A stretch of DNA of 50,059 bases from Candidatus Pacearchaeota archaeon (GTDB lineage Archaea > Nanobdellota > Nanobdellia > Pacearchaeales > GW2011-AR1): assembly GCA_018303885.1 (NCBI GenBank), contig JAGVXG010000003.1, positions 1 through 50,059 on the forward strand. The letters run 5' to 3'. Position numbers and translations under genes: made by a program. Positions 41,577-49,160 of the stretch are shown piece after piece; positions within the stretch are counted from its first letter, which is position 1, and every line of letters begins with the position of its first letter. The notes under the pieces were generated by a model that was not told the origin of the DNA, made no database searches, and saw only the letters and a list, made by a program, of their open reading frames with translations.

Positions 41577-44054
41577 CTATTCTAAGTATATCCCGGGTTT
41601 TCCTGGTTTAGCTTTCTTAGACTTGTTTTCAGGATCATGCTTATTTTTATCAGAAACAGAAAAAACCTTGACTTTTAGCGTCGTTCTTTTTTCAATTTCC
41701 TTTAAATTATTAAGATAAATAGACGTTTCATTAGGCAGGGCATATAAGTACAATTTACCGGCACTTTTCCCTTTCTCATTAATTATTTTAGCAACATTAT
41801 TCACATCACTAATTAAATATTCAATAGCTTTTTCTTCCTCGTCAAACTTTTCATTAATCTTGCTTTCATTAGCCAAAGGCCATTTTTCCAAGCTAATAAA
41901 TGTTTTATTTCCAAGTTTTTGCCAGAGTTCTTCTGAGATGTGCGGGCAGAATGGATGTAAAATCTTCAAAAAATCTTCGGCTGTTTTTTTATCTATATTT
42001 TCAGGCAAATTATTAAAAAATTCTCTAATCTTTATTACAGCAAGGTTATACTCAAAAGTTTCTATATGTTGAGTAACTTCTTTTACTGTCTTGTTTATTT
42101 TATGCTCTGTTTTTTCGCCTGATTTTCCTAGTTTAATTTTTTTAAAATAATCCATGGCTTTATTAACAAATCTAGAGCTTCCTTCTATTCCATTTTCACT
42201 CCATTGTATGTCTTTATCAGGAGAAGCAATTGAAACTAAAAAAAGTCTGGCCGTGTCTATTCCGTATTTTTCGGAAACTTCTTCAGGCAAGACAACATTT
42301 CCTCTTGATTTTGACATGACAAAACCGTCTTCCCCATGAAGCATTCCTTGATTGAATAATCTTTTAAATGGCTCATTAAATTTTAGGAAGCCAAGGTCGC
42401 GAAGTGCTTTTGTAAAAAATCTTGCATAAAGTAAGTGCATACATGCGTGCTCTGCTCCTCCAATATACTGGTCCACAGGCATCCAATCACCAACTTTCTT
42501 TTTATCAAAAGGTACTTTGGAATTTTTATTGTCTATATACCTCAGATAATACCATGAAGAATCAAAAAAAGTATCCATTGTATCTGTTTCTCTTCTTGCC
42601 TTTTTACCGCATTTTAGACATTTAACATTAACAAATTCGCTATTTGTTTCTAAAGGATTTCCTTTGCCAAATTTTACTTTTTCAGGAAGCAAAACAGGGA
42701 GATTTTTTTCTGGAACAGGAACAACGCCGCAAGACTCACAATAAACAACTGGAATTGGCGTCCCCCAATATCTTTGTCTGGAAACAAGCCAATCTCTCAT
42801 TTTATACTGAACCATTTTTCTTCCGAGTTTTTTAAACTCTAGGGCTTTTGTAATATGCGTCTTTGCTTCTTCTGTAAACAAGCCATCAAATTCTTTTGAA
42901 TTAATTAAAACGCCAGCGCCGTCATGAGCTTCTATCATTTTCTTTTCATCAATTTTTTTGTCTTGTGGTTGTATAACAAGTTTTATCGGAAGCTTATATC
43001 TTTTTGCAAACTCAAAGTCTCTCTGGTCATGAGCAGGGACGGCCATAACCATTCCAGAGCCATAGTCTGCTACAACAAAGTTCCCTGCCCAAATTGGAAT
43101 TTTTTCTTTTGTTAAAGGATTTATAGCATAAGTTCCGGTAAAAACTCCTTCTTTTTCCATTTCATCAAGTTCTTTCTCGCTGACGGATTTTATTTTCTTT
43201 ATTAAACTTTCAACCTGTTTTTTTTGATTTTCTGTCACAATTCTCATTAAATCAGGATGTTGGATAGAAACAACCATAAATGTAACGCCAAAAATCGTGT
43301 CGGGCCTAGTCGTGAAAACTGGCCATTTTTTTCCGTTTATATCAAAATCAATTTCTGTTCCTTCACTACGCCCAATCCAGTTTTTCTGCATAGTTTTTAT
43401 TCTCTCTGGCCATTCCAACTTTTCAACATCTCTTAACAACTCTTCAGAATATTTTGTTGTTTTTATGAACCATTGTTCCAAATGTTTAATTTCAACACCT
43501 GTGCCCTTATGAACCCAACACTTTCCATTAGGTACTTGCTCATTTGCAAGAACGCTTTCGCATTTAGGACACCAATTAACAGGAGATTTTTTTCTGTATG
43601 CCAACCCATTTTCTAAAAACTTCAAGAAAAAAAACTGATTCCATTTGTAATATTCTGGCTTATGAGTCATCAAAATCCTAGACCAATCATAACTCAGTCC
43701 AAGATTTTTTTGTTGTATTATAAAATTTTCAATCGCTTTTTCAGTATACTTTTTTGGGTGAATTCCTTCTTTAATAGCCGCGTTTTCAGCAGGCAATCCA
43801 AAAGAGTCATATCCCATTGGATAAAGAACATTAAACCCTTGCATTCGTTTGAATCTAGCGTAGATATCTCCTACAGTATAATTAAAAGCATGCCCCATAT
43901 GCAACCCAGAACCAGAAGGGTAAGGATACATCTCTAAAACATAGAATTTCTTTTTATTTTTACTTTCCTTTACTTCAAAAATCCCAGCTTTCTCCCATTT
44001 CTTCTGCCATTTTTCTTCTATTTTTTTAAAGTCAAAATCTGCTTTTTCCGCCAT
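41577..44054 (-). CDS. leuS: Leucyl-tRNA synthetase, bacterial type
   Basis: An 825-residue class I enzyme. HMGH at 52-55, the CP1 editing domain (FTTRPDTIFGVTFMV and GSGMVMAVPAHDQRDFEFA), DSSWYYLRYI, DQYIGGAEHACMHLLYARF and the MSKSRGN signature are complete. The motifs and length are those of bacterial LeuRS, not the archaeal/eukaryotic form (~950 residues with a different editing insertion). A zinc-binding CP region has CPKCESV and CLKCGKK. Gained by transfer, probably from bacteria with small genomes (inference). Next to endA, which is divergent. Confidence 0.95.
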   Translation of the reverse strand: MAEKADFDFKKIEEKWQKKWEKAGIFEVKESKNKKKFYVLEMYPYPSGSGLHMGHAFNYTVGDIYARFKRMQGFNVLYPMGYDSFGLPAENAAIKEGIHPKKYTEKAIENFIIQQKNLGLSYDWSRILMTHKPEYYKWNQFFFLKFLENGLAYRKKSPVNWCPKCESVLANEQVPNGKCWVHKGTGVEIKHLEQWFIKTTKYSEELLRDVEKLEWPERIKTMQKNWIGRSEGTEIDFDINGKKWPVFTTRPDTIFGVTFMVVSIQHPDLMRIVTENQKKQVESLIKKIKSVSEKELDEMEKEGVFTGTYAINPLTKEKIPIWAGNFVVADYGSGMVMAVPAHDQRDFEFAKRYKLPIKLVIQPQDKKIDEKKMIEAHDGAGVLINSKEFDGLFTEEAKTHITKALEFKKLGRKMVQYKMRDWLVSRQRYWGTPIPVVYCESCGVVPVPEKNLPVLLPEKVKFGKGNPLETNSEFVNVKCLKCGKKARRETDTMDTFFDSSWYYLRYIDNKNSKVPFDKKKVGDWMPVDQYIGGAEHACMHLLYARFFTKALRDLGFLKFNEPFKRLFNQGMLHGEDGFVMSKSRGNVVLPEEVSEKYGIDTARLFLVSIASPDKDIQWSENGIEGSSRFVNKAMDYFKKIKLGKSGEKTEHKINKTVKEVTQHIETFEYNLAVIKIREFFNNLPENIDKKTAEDFLKILHPFCPHISEELWQKLGNKTFISLEKWPLANESKINEKFDEEEKAIEYLISDVNNVAKIINEKGKSAGKLYLYALPNETSIYLNNLKEIEKRTTLKVKVFSVSDKNKHDPENKSKKAKPGKPGIYLE

Positions 44055-44107
44055 AATAAAGAAGACATCTTAGCAACTTTTAAATATTATCTTTGATTCT
44101 GATGTTC

Positions 44108-44623
44108 ATGGAAATTTCATCGCATCTCCTGGGAGAAACTGTTTCAAGCAACTCAACCGAAGCATTCACACTCTACAAAAAAAGCCATTTTGGAGAGCCC
44201 CTAGGAGAAAAAGTCCAATATTCCTTGCCTGAAGCTTTATTTCTTGTTGAAAAAGGCAAAATGGAGGTTTTTCATAAGAACAAAAGGATATCTACAAAAG
44301 AACTCTTAAGGAAAGCAAACATAGCAGATAAAAGAATTAACATCAAATACCCTGTTTTCAGGGATTTGCGAAATCGCGGCTATGTGGTAAAAACAGCATT
44401 GAAATTTGGAGCAGACTTCCGTGTTTACGAAAAAGGAGCGAGTCCTGGAAAAAAACATGCAAAATGGATAGTTTTTACAGATCACGAGTCAAAAAGGCTA
44501 ACATGGCATGAATTTTCTGCAAAAAACCGTGTTGCCCATAGCACAAAAAAGAATCTTCTTCTTGCCATCTTGGACGATGAAGGTGATGTAAGCTATTACG
44601 AGGTTCATTGGATCAAACCATAA
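44108..44623 (+). CDS. endA: tRNA-splicing endonuclease EndA
   Basis: About 171 residues, the homotetramer (alpha4) type. N-terminal domain ~1-75 (STEAFTLYKKSHFGEPLG, PEALFLVEKGKMEV); catalytic domain with YPVFRDLRNRGYVVKTALKF, Tyr107 (FRVYEKG), His117 (KKHAKWIV) and Lys148 (STKKNLLLA). It cuts bulge-helix-bulge introns such as the one in tRNA-Asn of this window. Start choice: TATA TTTTAAATA at 44078-44086 favours ATG 44108; ATG 44102 and TTG 44093 are alternatives. Confidence 0.95.
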   Translation: MEISSHLLGETVSSNSTEAFTLYKKSHFGEPLGEKVQYSLPEALFLVEKGKMEVFHKNKRISTKELLRKANIADKRINIKYPVFRDLRNRGYVVKTALKFGADFRVYEKGASPGKKHAKWIVFTDHESKRLTWHEFSAKNRVAHSTKKNLLLAILDDEGDVSYYEVHWIKP

Positions 44624-44657
44624 AAATCTTTATAATCTCTTTGTGTTTATTTGAATT

Positions 44658-45572
44658 ATGCCGCCTCAAGATACCACAGATATAAGGGATAAAATTGTTT
44701 TATCAATAAAAGAAAAGGGTCCAACGATTCCTGTTTTTATTGCCAAGGAGATTGGGTCAAGCATACTTTTTACATCTGCTTTTCTTTCAGAGCTTCTTTC
44801 TGAAAAAAGATTGAAAATGAGTCATATGAGAATTGGAAGTTCTCCTTTGTATTTCATAGAAGGCCAAGAACCAATGCTGGAAAATTTTTCTCACCACTTG
44901 AAAAGCAAGGAAAAAGAAGCATTCACTATTCTAAAAGAAAAAAAATTCATGAAAGATATTGAGCAAGAGCCTGCGATAAGAGTTGCCTTAAGGGAAATAA
45001 AAGATTTTGCGGTTCCGTTTAAACGTGGCGAGGATTTATTTTTTAGGTTTTTTACAGTTCCAGAAACAGAATTTGTCATAGAAGAAAAACCATTGGCTTT
45101 GCCTATAAAACCTATAACATTGCCTGTTGAGGAAGTAAAAGAAAAAATTGAGTTTCCAGTCATCATTGAAGAGATAAAAGAAAAGAAAAAAGTAAGAGAA
45201 GAAAAAGAGAAGAAAAAACCAAAAGCAAAAACAAAAATCACCAGGAAGAGAGGCTCTTCAACAGCGAAACACGATGAAAAATTCCTGGAAAAAGTGAAAG
45301 AATTTTTGTCAAAAAACTCAATTGAAATAGTTAATATAGAAGGCTTGAAAAAAGATGAACTCTTACTAAGAATAAAAGTTAATGGCAATGAACAATTGCT
45401 TGTGGCTTACAAAAAAAAGAAAATTTCTGAAAATGAAATAATAAAAACTGCTAAAAAAGCCTCTGAAATGAATTTAAGATATTCTATTCTTTCTATGGGA
45501 GAGCTGCCAAAAAAAATCTCTGGATTGATTAAAGCCTTGCAGAACATTAATGATATCAAGAAAGTTGAATGA
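44658..45572 (+). CDS. Winged-helix protein with C-terminal nuclease-like domain
   Basis: A 304-residue protein. N-terminal ~65 residues are winged-helix (IRDKIVLSIKEKGPTIPVFIAKEIGSS trimmed to its core GPTIPVFIAKEIG). A Lys/Glu-rich linker spans ~150-200. The C-terminal ~100 residues (DELLLRIKVNGNEQLLVAYK, KKISENEIIKTAKKA) resemble a restriction-endonuclease-like core with Asp in DELLL and the Lys in VAYKKKK, but the Glu is not clear. DNA binding is likely. TATA CTTTATAATC ~25 bases before ATG indicates a leaderless gene. Confidence 0.65.
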   Translation: MPPQDTTDIRDKIVLSIKEKGPTIPVFIAKEIGSSILFTSAFLSELLSEKRLKMSHMRIGSSPLYFIEGQEPMLENFSHHLKSKEKEAFTILKEKKFMKDIEQEPAIRVALREIKDFAVPFKRGEDLFFRFFTVPETEFVIEEKPLALPIKPITLPVEEVKEKIEFPVIIEEIKEKKKVREEKEKKKPKAKTKITRKRGSSTAKHDEKFLEKVKEFLSKNSIEIVNIEGLKKDELLLRIKVNGNEQLLVAYKKKKISENEIIKTAKKASEMNLRYSILSMGELPKKISGLIKALQNINDIKKVE

Positions 45573-45687
45573 AATAAAATCAATACGATAGCCATACAAA
45601 CTTAAAGAAAACTTTAAAAACAAGAAAACAAACAGATTAAAAGACTAGAATCAAAAGTTCTGTCAATGTAAATTTAATAAAATTTCC

Positions 45688-45879
45688 ATGGGAAAAATAA
45701 AGTCAAAACAGGTAAAGAGGTCTGCTCGCGAGCTTGTGAAAAAAGGGGTTGTGTTTAGTGGCAGCTTTGAAGATAACAAAAAAGTTCTTGGAATGACTAT
45801 GCCAAGCAAAAAAATAAGAAACCAGATGGCGGGCTATCTGGCGAAACTGAAGAAAACAGAATTAAGAAAAGCCCAATAA
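45688..45879 (+). CDS. rps17e: Ribosomal protein S17e
   Basis: A 63-residue basic protein of the small ribosomal subunit, found only in archaea and eukaryotes. The core KRSARELVKKG, FEDNKKVLGMT and SKKIRNQMAGYLAKLKK match the family. No zinc motif is needed. The 115-base gap upstream has a TATA-like sequence. Single gene. Confidence 0.95.
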   Translation: MGKIKSKQVKRSARELVKKGVVFSGSFEDNKKVLGMTMPSKKIRNQMAGYLAKLKKTELRKAQ

Positions 45880-45891
45880 AACCTAAAATAA

Positions 45892-46098
45892 TTAGTCTAT
45901 CTGTTCAAGGATTTTGTTTACCTTTTTTTCAATCCTCTTAATATTTTTATTAATAGCAGTTAATTCTTTCAATTTTTTCTTATTAGAAATAAAAGAAATC
46001 ACATTAAAGAGTATCATAAGTAAAATAACAATACCAAGCGCTTGTAGCCACAATCCAATCTCTCCTACTTGGGTTAGTATCTCGTCAATCTGTGCCAT
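45892..46098 (-). CDS. Small membrane protein with coiled coil
   Basis: A 68-residue protein: one membrane helix (~15-38, LGIVILLMILFNVISFI) and a basic coiled-coil tail (KKLKELTAINKNIKRIEKKV). Archaeal phage-shock-like or respiratory accessory proteins look similar, but no family is assigned. TATA ATTAATAAAACC lies ~25 bases upstream, sharing a short gap with the divergent tRNA gene. Confidence 0.7.
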   Translation of the reverse strand: MAQIDEILTQVGEIGLWLQALGIVILLMILFNVISFISNKKKLKELTAINKNIKRIEKKVNKILEQID

Positions 46099-46158
46099 CT
46101 TTTAGTTAAAGTTAAAGGTTTTATTAATCTTTTTAAACCCCTGCACTCTTTTAATTTT

Positions 46159-46230
46159 GTCTCTGTAGCTCAGCGGTAGAGCGCCAGTCTCATGAGCTGG
46201 AGGTCGGGAGGTCAGCACTCCCCAGAGACA
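46159..46230 (+). tRNA. tRNA with anticodon CAT (Met or Ile2), non-canonical T-loop
   Basis: Acceptor GTCTCTG pairs fully with CAGAGAC. The D-arm is GCTC-AGCGGTA-GAGC. Anticodon stem CCAGT/GCTGG; loop CTCATGA gives CAT with G at position 37. T-stem GGGAG/CTCCC is perfect, but the T-loop is GTCAGCA, so positions 54, 58 and 60 differ from the TTCRANY norm. Discriminator A73; no encoded CCA. The stem lacks the three G-C pairs of an initiator. TATA TTTTTAAACC is at 46130-46139. Confidence 0.85.
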
Positions 46231-46341
46231 TTTGTTGCAAATGGATTACGACAGTTAATCTAGGACAAGAGCCATTTGATATTTCAAATAAAGCAAAAAA
46301 TCACAATAATGCTTTTAATCATCTTTTAACTAATTTCTTTA

Positions 46342-46716
46342 ATGATTGGTTATTTAGAAAAAAATAAGAGGTTTTCCATTATTTTTATGGTTTTGATGGC
46401 CGTAGAAATTTTTGTCATTTCCTCAATTCCTGGCAGAGATTTCCCAGCTGTTGGTATAGATCCTTCATTAGCCTATCATTTAATTGTTTTCTTTCTTTTC
46501 AATTTTTTTCTTATTTTATCAATAATAGGAAAGAAAAACGTGAAGGTGAAATACTTGGTCTTATCAATTGTTTTTTCTATAATATATGCGGTTTTAGACG
46601 AAATTCATCAATTCTTTGTACCATTAAGACTCCCGTCTGTAAGAGATGTTTTGATAGATGCTGCAGGTGTTTCCCTGTCTACAATAACTTACCTGTATTA
46701 TAAAAGAAAAATCTAG
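46342..46716 (+). CDS. VanZ-like membrane protein
   Basis: A 124-residue protein with four membrane helices. The VanZ-family motif is in the last third: LDEIHQFFVPLRLPSVRDVL followed by IDAAGV. VanZ-like proteins are widespread, with unclear function; some change cell-surface antibiotic binding. No signal peptide beyond helix 1. Single gene downstream of the tRNA. Confidence 0.88.
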   Translation: MIGYLEKNKRFSIIFMVLMAVEIFVISSIPGRDFPAVGIDPSLAYHLIVFFLFNFFLILSIIGKKNVKVKYLVLSIVFSIIYAVLDEIHQFFVPLRLPSVRDVLIDAAGVSLSTITYLYYKRKI

Positions 46717-47028
46717 TAAAACCATAAAAAACAAATAAAATAAATTCAACGAACAGATACTGGCAATAACAGACCACTGTCCGATAGCGAAATTAAGATG
46801 TCGCATAAACTTCATGTTGGAAAACTGAATTAAAAGTTAAAATAAAAAATAAAATTTTTACTGTTCTATCTTCTTTTCTTTTTTTTCTTAGCCATTTTGT
46901 TAATTCACCCCTATTTTAATTGCATATGTTAAGATATTATTATTTAAAAAGTTTTGTTTTTTCGGAAAACTTTAAAAAAATAATCTTTTTTCTTATCGAC
47001 GGGAAAAATAAAAACACGCAAAGTGCTA
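46717..47028. other. 312-base intergenic region; possible 9-codon ORF
   Basis: No ORF of normal size. On the minus strand a tiny frame runs from ATG 46895 to TAG 46866 and encodes MAKKKKKRR. AGGGGTG lies about 8-14 bases before it, and a TATA-like tract (TTTTTAAATAATA) sits around 46940-46955. The segment 46760-46810 is less AT-rich and may hold a small RNA, with no structure I can support. Confidence 0.25.
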
Positions 47029-48786
47029 TCATAAATTCTCAAAAGCAGTTTCTTTTTCAATTAATTTTCTCAAAATGTCTTTCAAATCAGAAATTTTTAC
47101 GCGAACTTGTTTTTCTGTGTCTCTGTTTCTGATTGTAACGTCTTTTTTTTCCAAACTTTCATAATCAATCGTTACCGCAAAAGGAGTTCCAGCAGAAGCA
47201 GATCTTAAATATCTTCGCCCAATGCTTCCGGATTCATCGTAATCAACAACGAAATTCTTTTCAAGCATCTCTTTAACATTTCTAGAGATTTTAATCAACT
47301 CTGGTTTTCTCATCAAAGGGAATATAGAAACGTCGATTGGCGCAATGCCATAAGGTATTCTAAATGTTGTTTTGCCTTCCTCTTCTGATTTTTTCTCGTA
47401 AAAAATGTCTATTAAAGCGTAAGTCGGCCTGTCAGTGCCAAATGCAATCTCAAGGATATGTGGTATGAATTTTTCTCCATTCTCCCGCATTGCTTCAAGG
47501 TTAATTCCTGATTCTTTTGAATGCTGCTTTAAATCATAATCTGTTCTGTCATGAACACCGCATAATTCTGTCCACCCATAACTATTCAAATTTATTTCAA
47601 TATCCCAAGCATCGTCGGCATAAAATGCTTTTTCATCTGGATGATGCTGTCTCAATCTTATTCTTTCTTTAGGAATTCCAAAATTCAAGAATTGGTTGTA
47701 AGCAAGCCACAAGCACCAAGCATATGCCTTGCTTTTCACAAGTCCTGTCTCAAAAGCTTCTCCGACTTTTGTTTCTGTCCATTCTTTTTCACTTTTCTGA
47801 TTTTTTGAACTCCAAAGGGGAATTTTTTCATTTTTTATTTCATTAAATTCTGGCCAATCATTTTTCTTAAGGGGATCCACGAAAATTTGTCCTTCTGCCT
47901 GCGTAAATTCCCTGCCTCGAATAACATTTTGCCTTGGCGAGATTTCATTTCTGTAGGCTTTTCCTATTTGATAAACGGCAAAAGGCAATTTTTTTCTAAA
48001 ATAGTTCCATAATCTTAAAAAAGGAAGATAAGTTACTGTCGCGGTTTCTGGCCTTAACGAAGCATCGACCCCTGCAACATTTGTCTTCATCATCAGACTT
48101 TGGTATTCAATCTTCTCTGCAAGTTCTTTTCCATTCGGCGCTTTTATTTTATTCTTTTTTATCAGTCCAAGCAAATAATCCTTATCCTGACTTTTAACTT
48201 CAATTCCATTTTCCTCAAGCAACTTATCAACTCTGTAATTTTCTTTTCCATCTTTTGTCTTAATGACTGGGTCGGTAAATGTATTTAAATGTCCTGAAGC
48301 CTTCCAAACAATGTCTGGCATCACTGTAGGGCCCTCAAGCTCTCTAAATCCGTTTGAATTAAACACTCTGCGAACAGAATTTTCAACTTTATTCTTAAGA
48401 AGTTTTCCAATTGGCCCATATGTATAAAAGCCGGCTAATCCACCATAAATTTCCGGCTCAGGCCCCCAAATAAAACCGCCTTCCTGCACAAAACTAGTAA
48501 ACTCTTTGCTTTCATTCAAAATTTTCTCTTTTTGAACATTTTTAATTTCATCTTGGTTTTTTATTTCAAAATTTTTGTCGCGTTTAATTTTTTTCAGGTT
48601 TTCTTCATTACCTTCTTTCTTTTCGTTTCTGCTTTTGATTATCTCGTCTGATTTTGCCTTCGCTTGCTGTTTTGTTTTGCCAAGATAGGCTATAGTTTTT
48701 GTCTTAACCTTACCATTTACTCTCTTATTCTCATTAAGATAGTAATATTCCCTTCCGTGAATTGTTTTTTTTACGATAAATGCCAT
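47029..48786 (-). CDS. glyS: Glycyl-tRNA synthetase with transposase-like N-terminal domain
   Basis: A 585-residue alpha2-type GlyRS: IWGPEPEIYGGLAGFYTYGP, motif 1 region, RPETATVTYLPFLRLW, FRNEISPRQNVIRGREF in part (AYRNEISPRQ), and motif 3 plus anticodon domain (PYGIAPIDVSIFPLM). Start is ATG 48786 because GAGGG lies five bases upstream; the upstream ATG 48810 lacks one. Residues 1-40 are not part of normal GlyRS: FIVKKTIHGREYYYL, then RVNGKVKTKTIAYLGK resembles the N-terminal domain of IS1634-type transposases. A charged linker (~41-90) joins it to the enzyme. Confidence 0.93.
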   Translation of the reverse strand: MAFIVKKTIHGREYYYLNENKRVNGKVKTKTIAYLGKTKQQAKAKSDEIIKSRNEKKEGNEENLKKIKRDKNFEIKNQDEIKNVQKEKILNESKEFTSFVQEGGFIWGPEPEIYGGLAGFYTYGPIGKLLKNKVENSVRRVFNSNGFRELEGPTVMPDIVWKASGHLNTFTDPVIKTKDGKENYRVDKLLEENGIEVKSQDKDYLLGLIKKNKIKAPNGKELAEKIEYQSLMMKTNVAGVDASLRPETATVTYLPFLRLWNYFRKKLPFAVYQIGKAYRNEISPRQNVIRGREFTQAEGQIFVDPLKKNDWPEFNEIKNEKIPLWSSKNQKSEKEWTETKVGEAFETGLVKSKAYAWCLWLAYNQFLNFGIPKERIRLRQHHPDEKAFYADDAWDIEINLNSYGWTELCGVHDRTDYDLKQHSKESGINLEAMRENGEKFIPHILEIAFGTDRPTYALIDIFYEKKSEEEGKTTFRIPYGIAPIDVSIFPLMRKPELIKISRNVKEMLEKNFVVDYDESGSIGRRYLRSASAGTPFAVTIDYESLEKKDVTIRNRDTEKQVRVKISDLKDILRKLIEKETAFENL

Positions 48787-48897
48787 TTTCCCTCTATACA
48801 ATTTAACCACTACAAAATATTATTTAAATCTTTTGGTAGGCACTACTATATTTTATGGGGCAACATTGTCAGAAAAATTTATAAATTAACTATGCAT

Positions 48898-48923
48898 TAA
48901 AGATTAGTTATAAAGATTAGTTA
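48898..48923 (+). repeat. Perfect 13-bp tandem direct repeat before a wHTH gene
   Basis: TAAAGATTAGTTA is repeated exactly at 48898-48910 and 48911-48923, followed by TATAG. It lies 40-65 bases before the ATG of the small wHTH regulator and overlaps the likely promoter, so it is a candidate operator. Confidence 0.65.
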
Positions 48924-48962
48924 TATAGTTGTTCAATAATAATTAGCGTTAATGCACTGTAA

Positions 48963-49160
48963 ATGAAAACAAAAAAAGAAGCTGTTTCAGATTTACTTAA
49001 GAAAAATTTTATGGGGCTTACAATCATAGAAATTTCTAGGCTATTAAAAATTTCAAGAAATACCGTTGCAGTCGCTCTTGCTGAGTTGAAAGGAGAAAAA
49101 GTCATAACAATAAGGCCCATCGGAAAAGCGAAATTACATTATTGGAGGGGGTTTAAATGA
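48963..49160 (+). CDS. Small winged-helix transcription regulator
   Basis: A 65-residue protein that is only a winged helix: KEAVSDLLKKNFMGLTIIEI, then SRNTVAVALAELKGEKVITIR as helix and wing. Comparable to stand-alone MarR/Lrp-like domains. Its TGA overlaps the ATG of the following secreted protein (ATGA), so regulator and surface protein are translated together. A perfect direct repeat upstream suggests self-regulation. Confidence 0.8.
   Translation: MKTKKEAVSDLLKKNFMGLTIIEISRLLKISRNTVAVALAELKGEKVITIRPIGKAKLHYWRGFK

Noticed and set aside
44093-44107. TTG start for endA
   Set aside because: The TATA box at 44078-44086 places transcription start at or after this codon.
48787-48810. Upstream ATG for glyS
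   Set aside because: GAGGG precedes the inner ATG 48786, and the extra eight residues show no homology.
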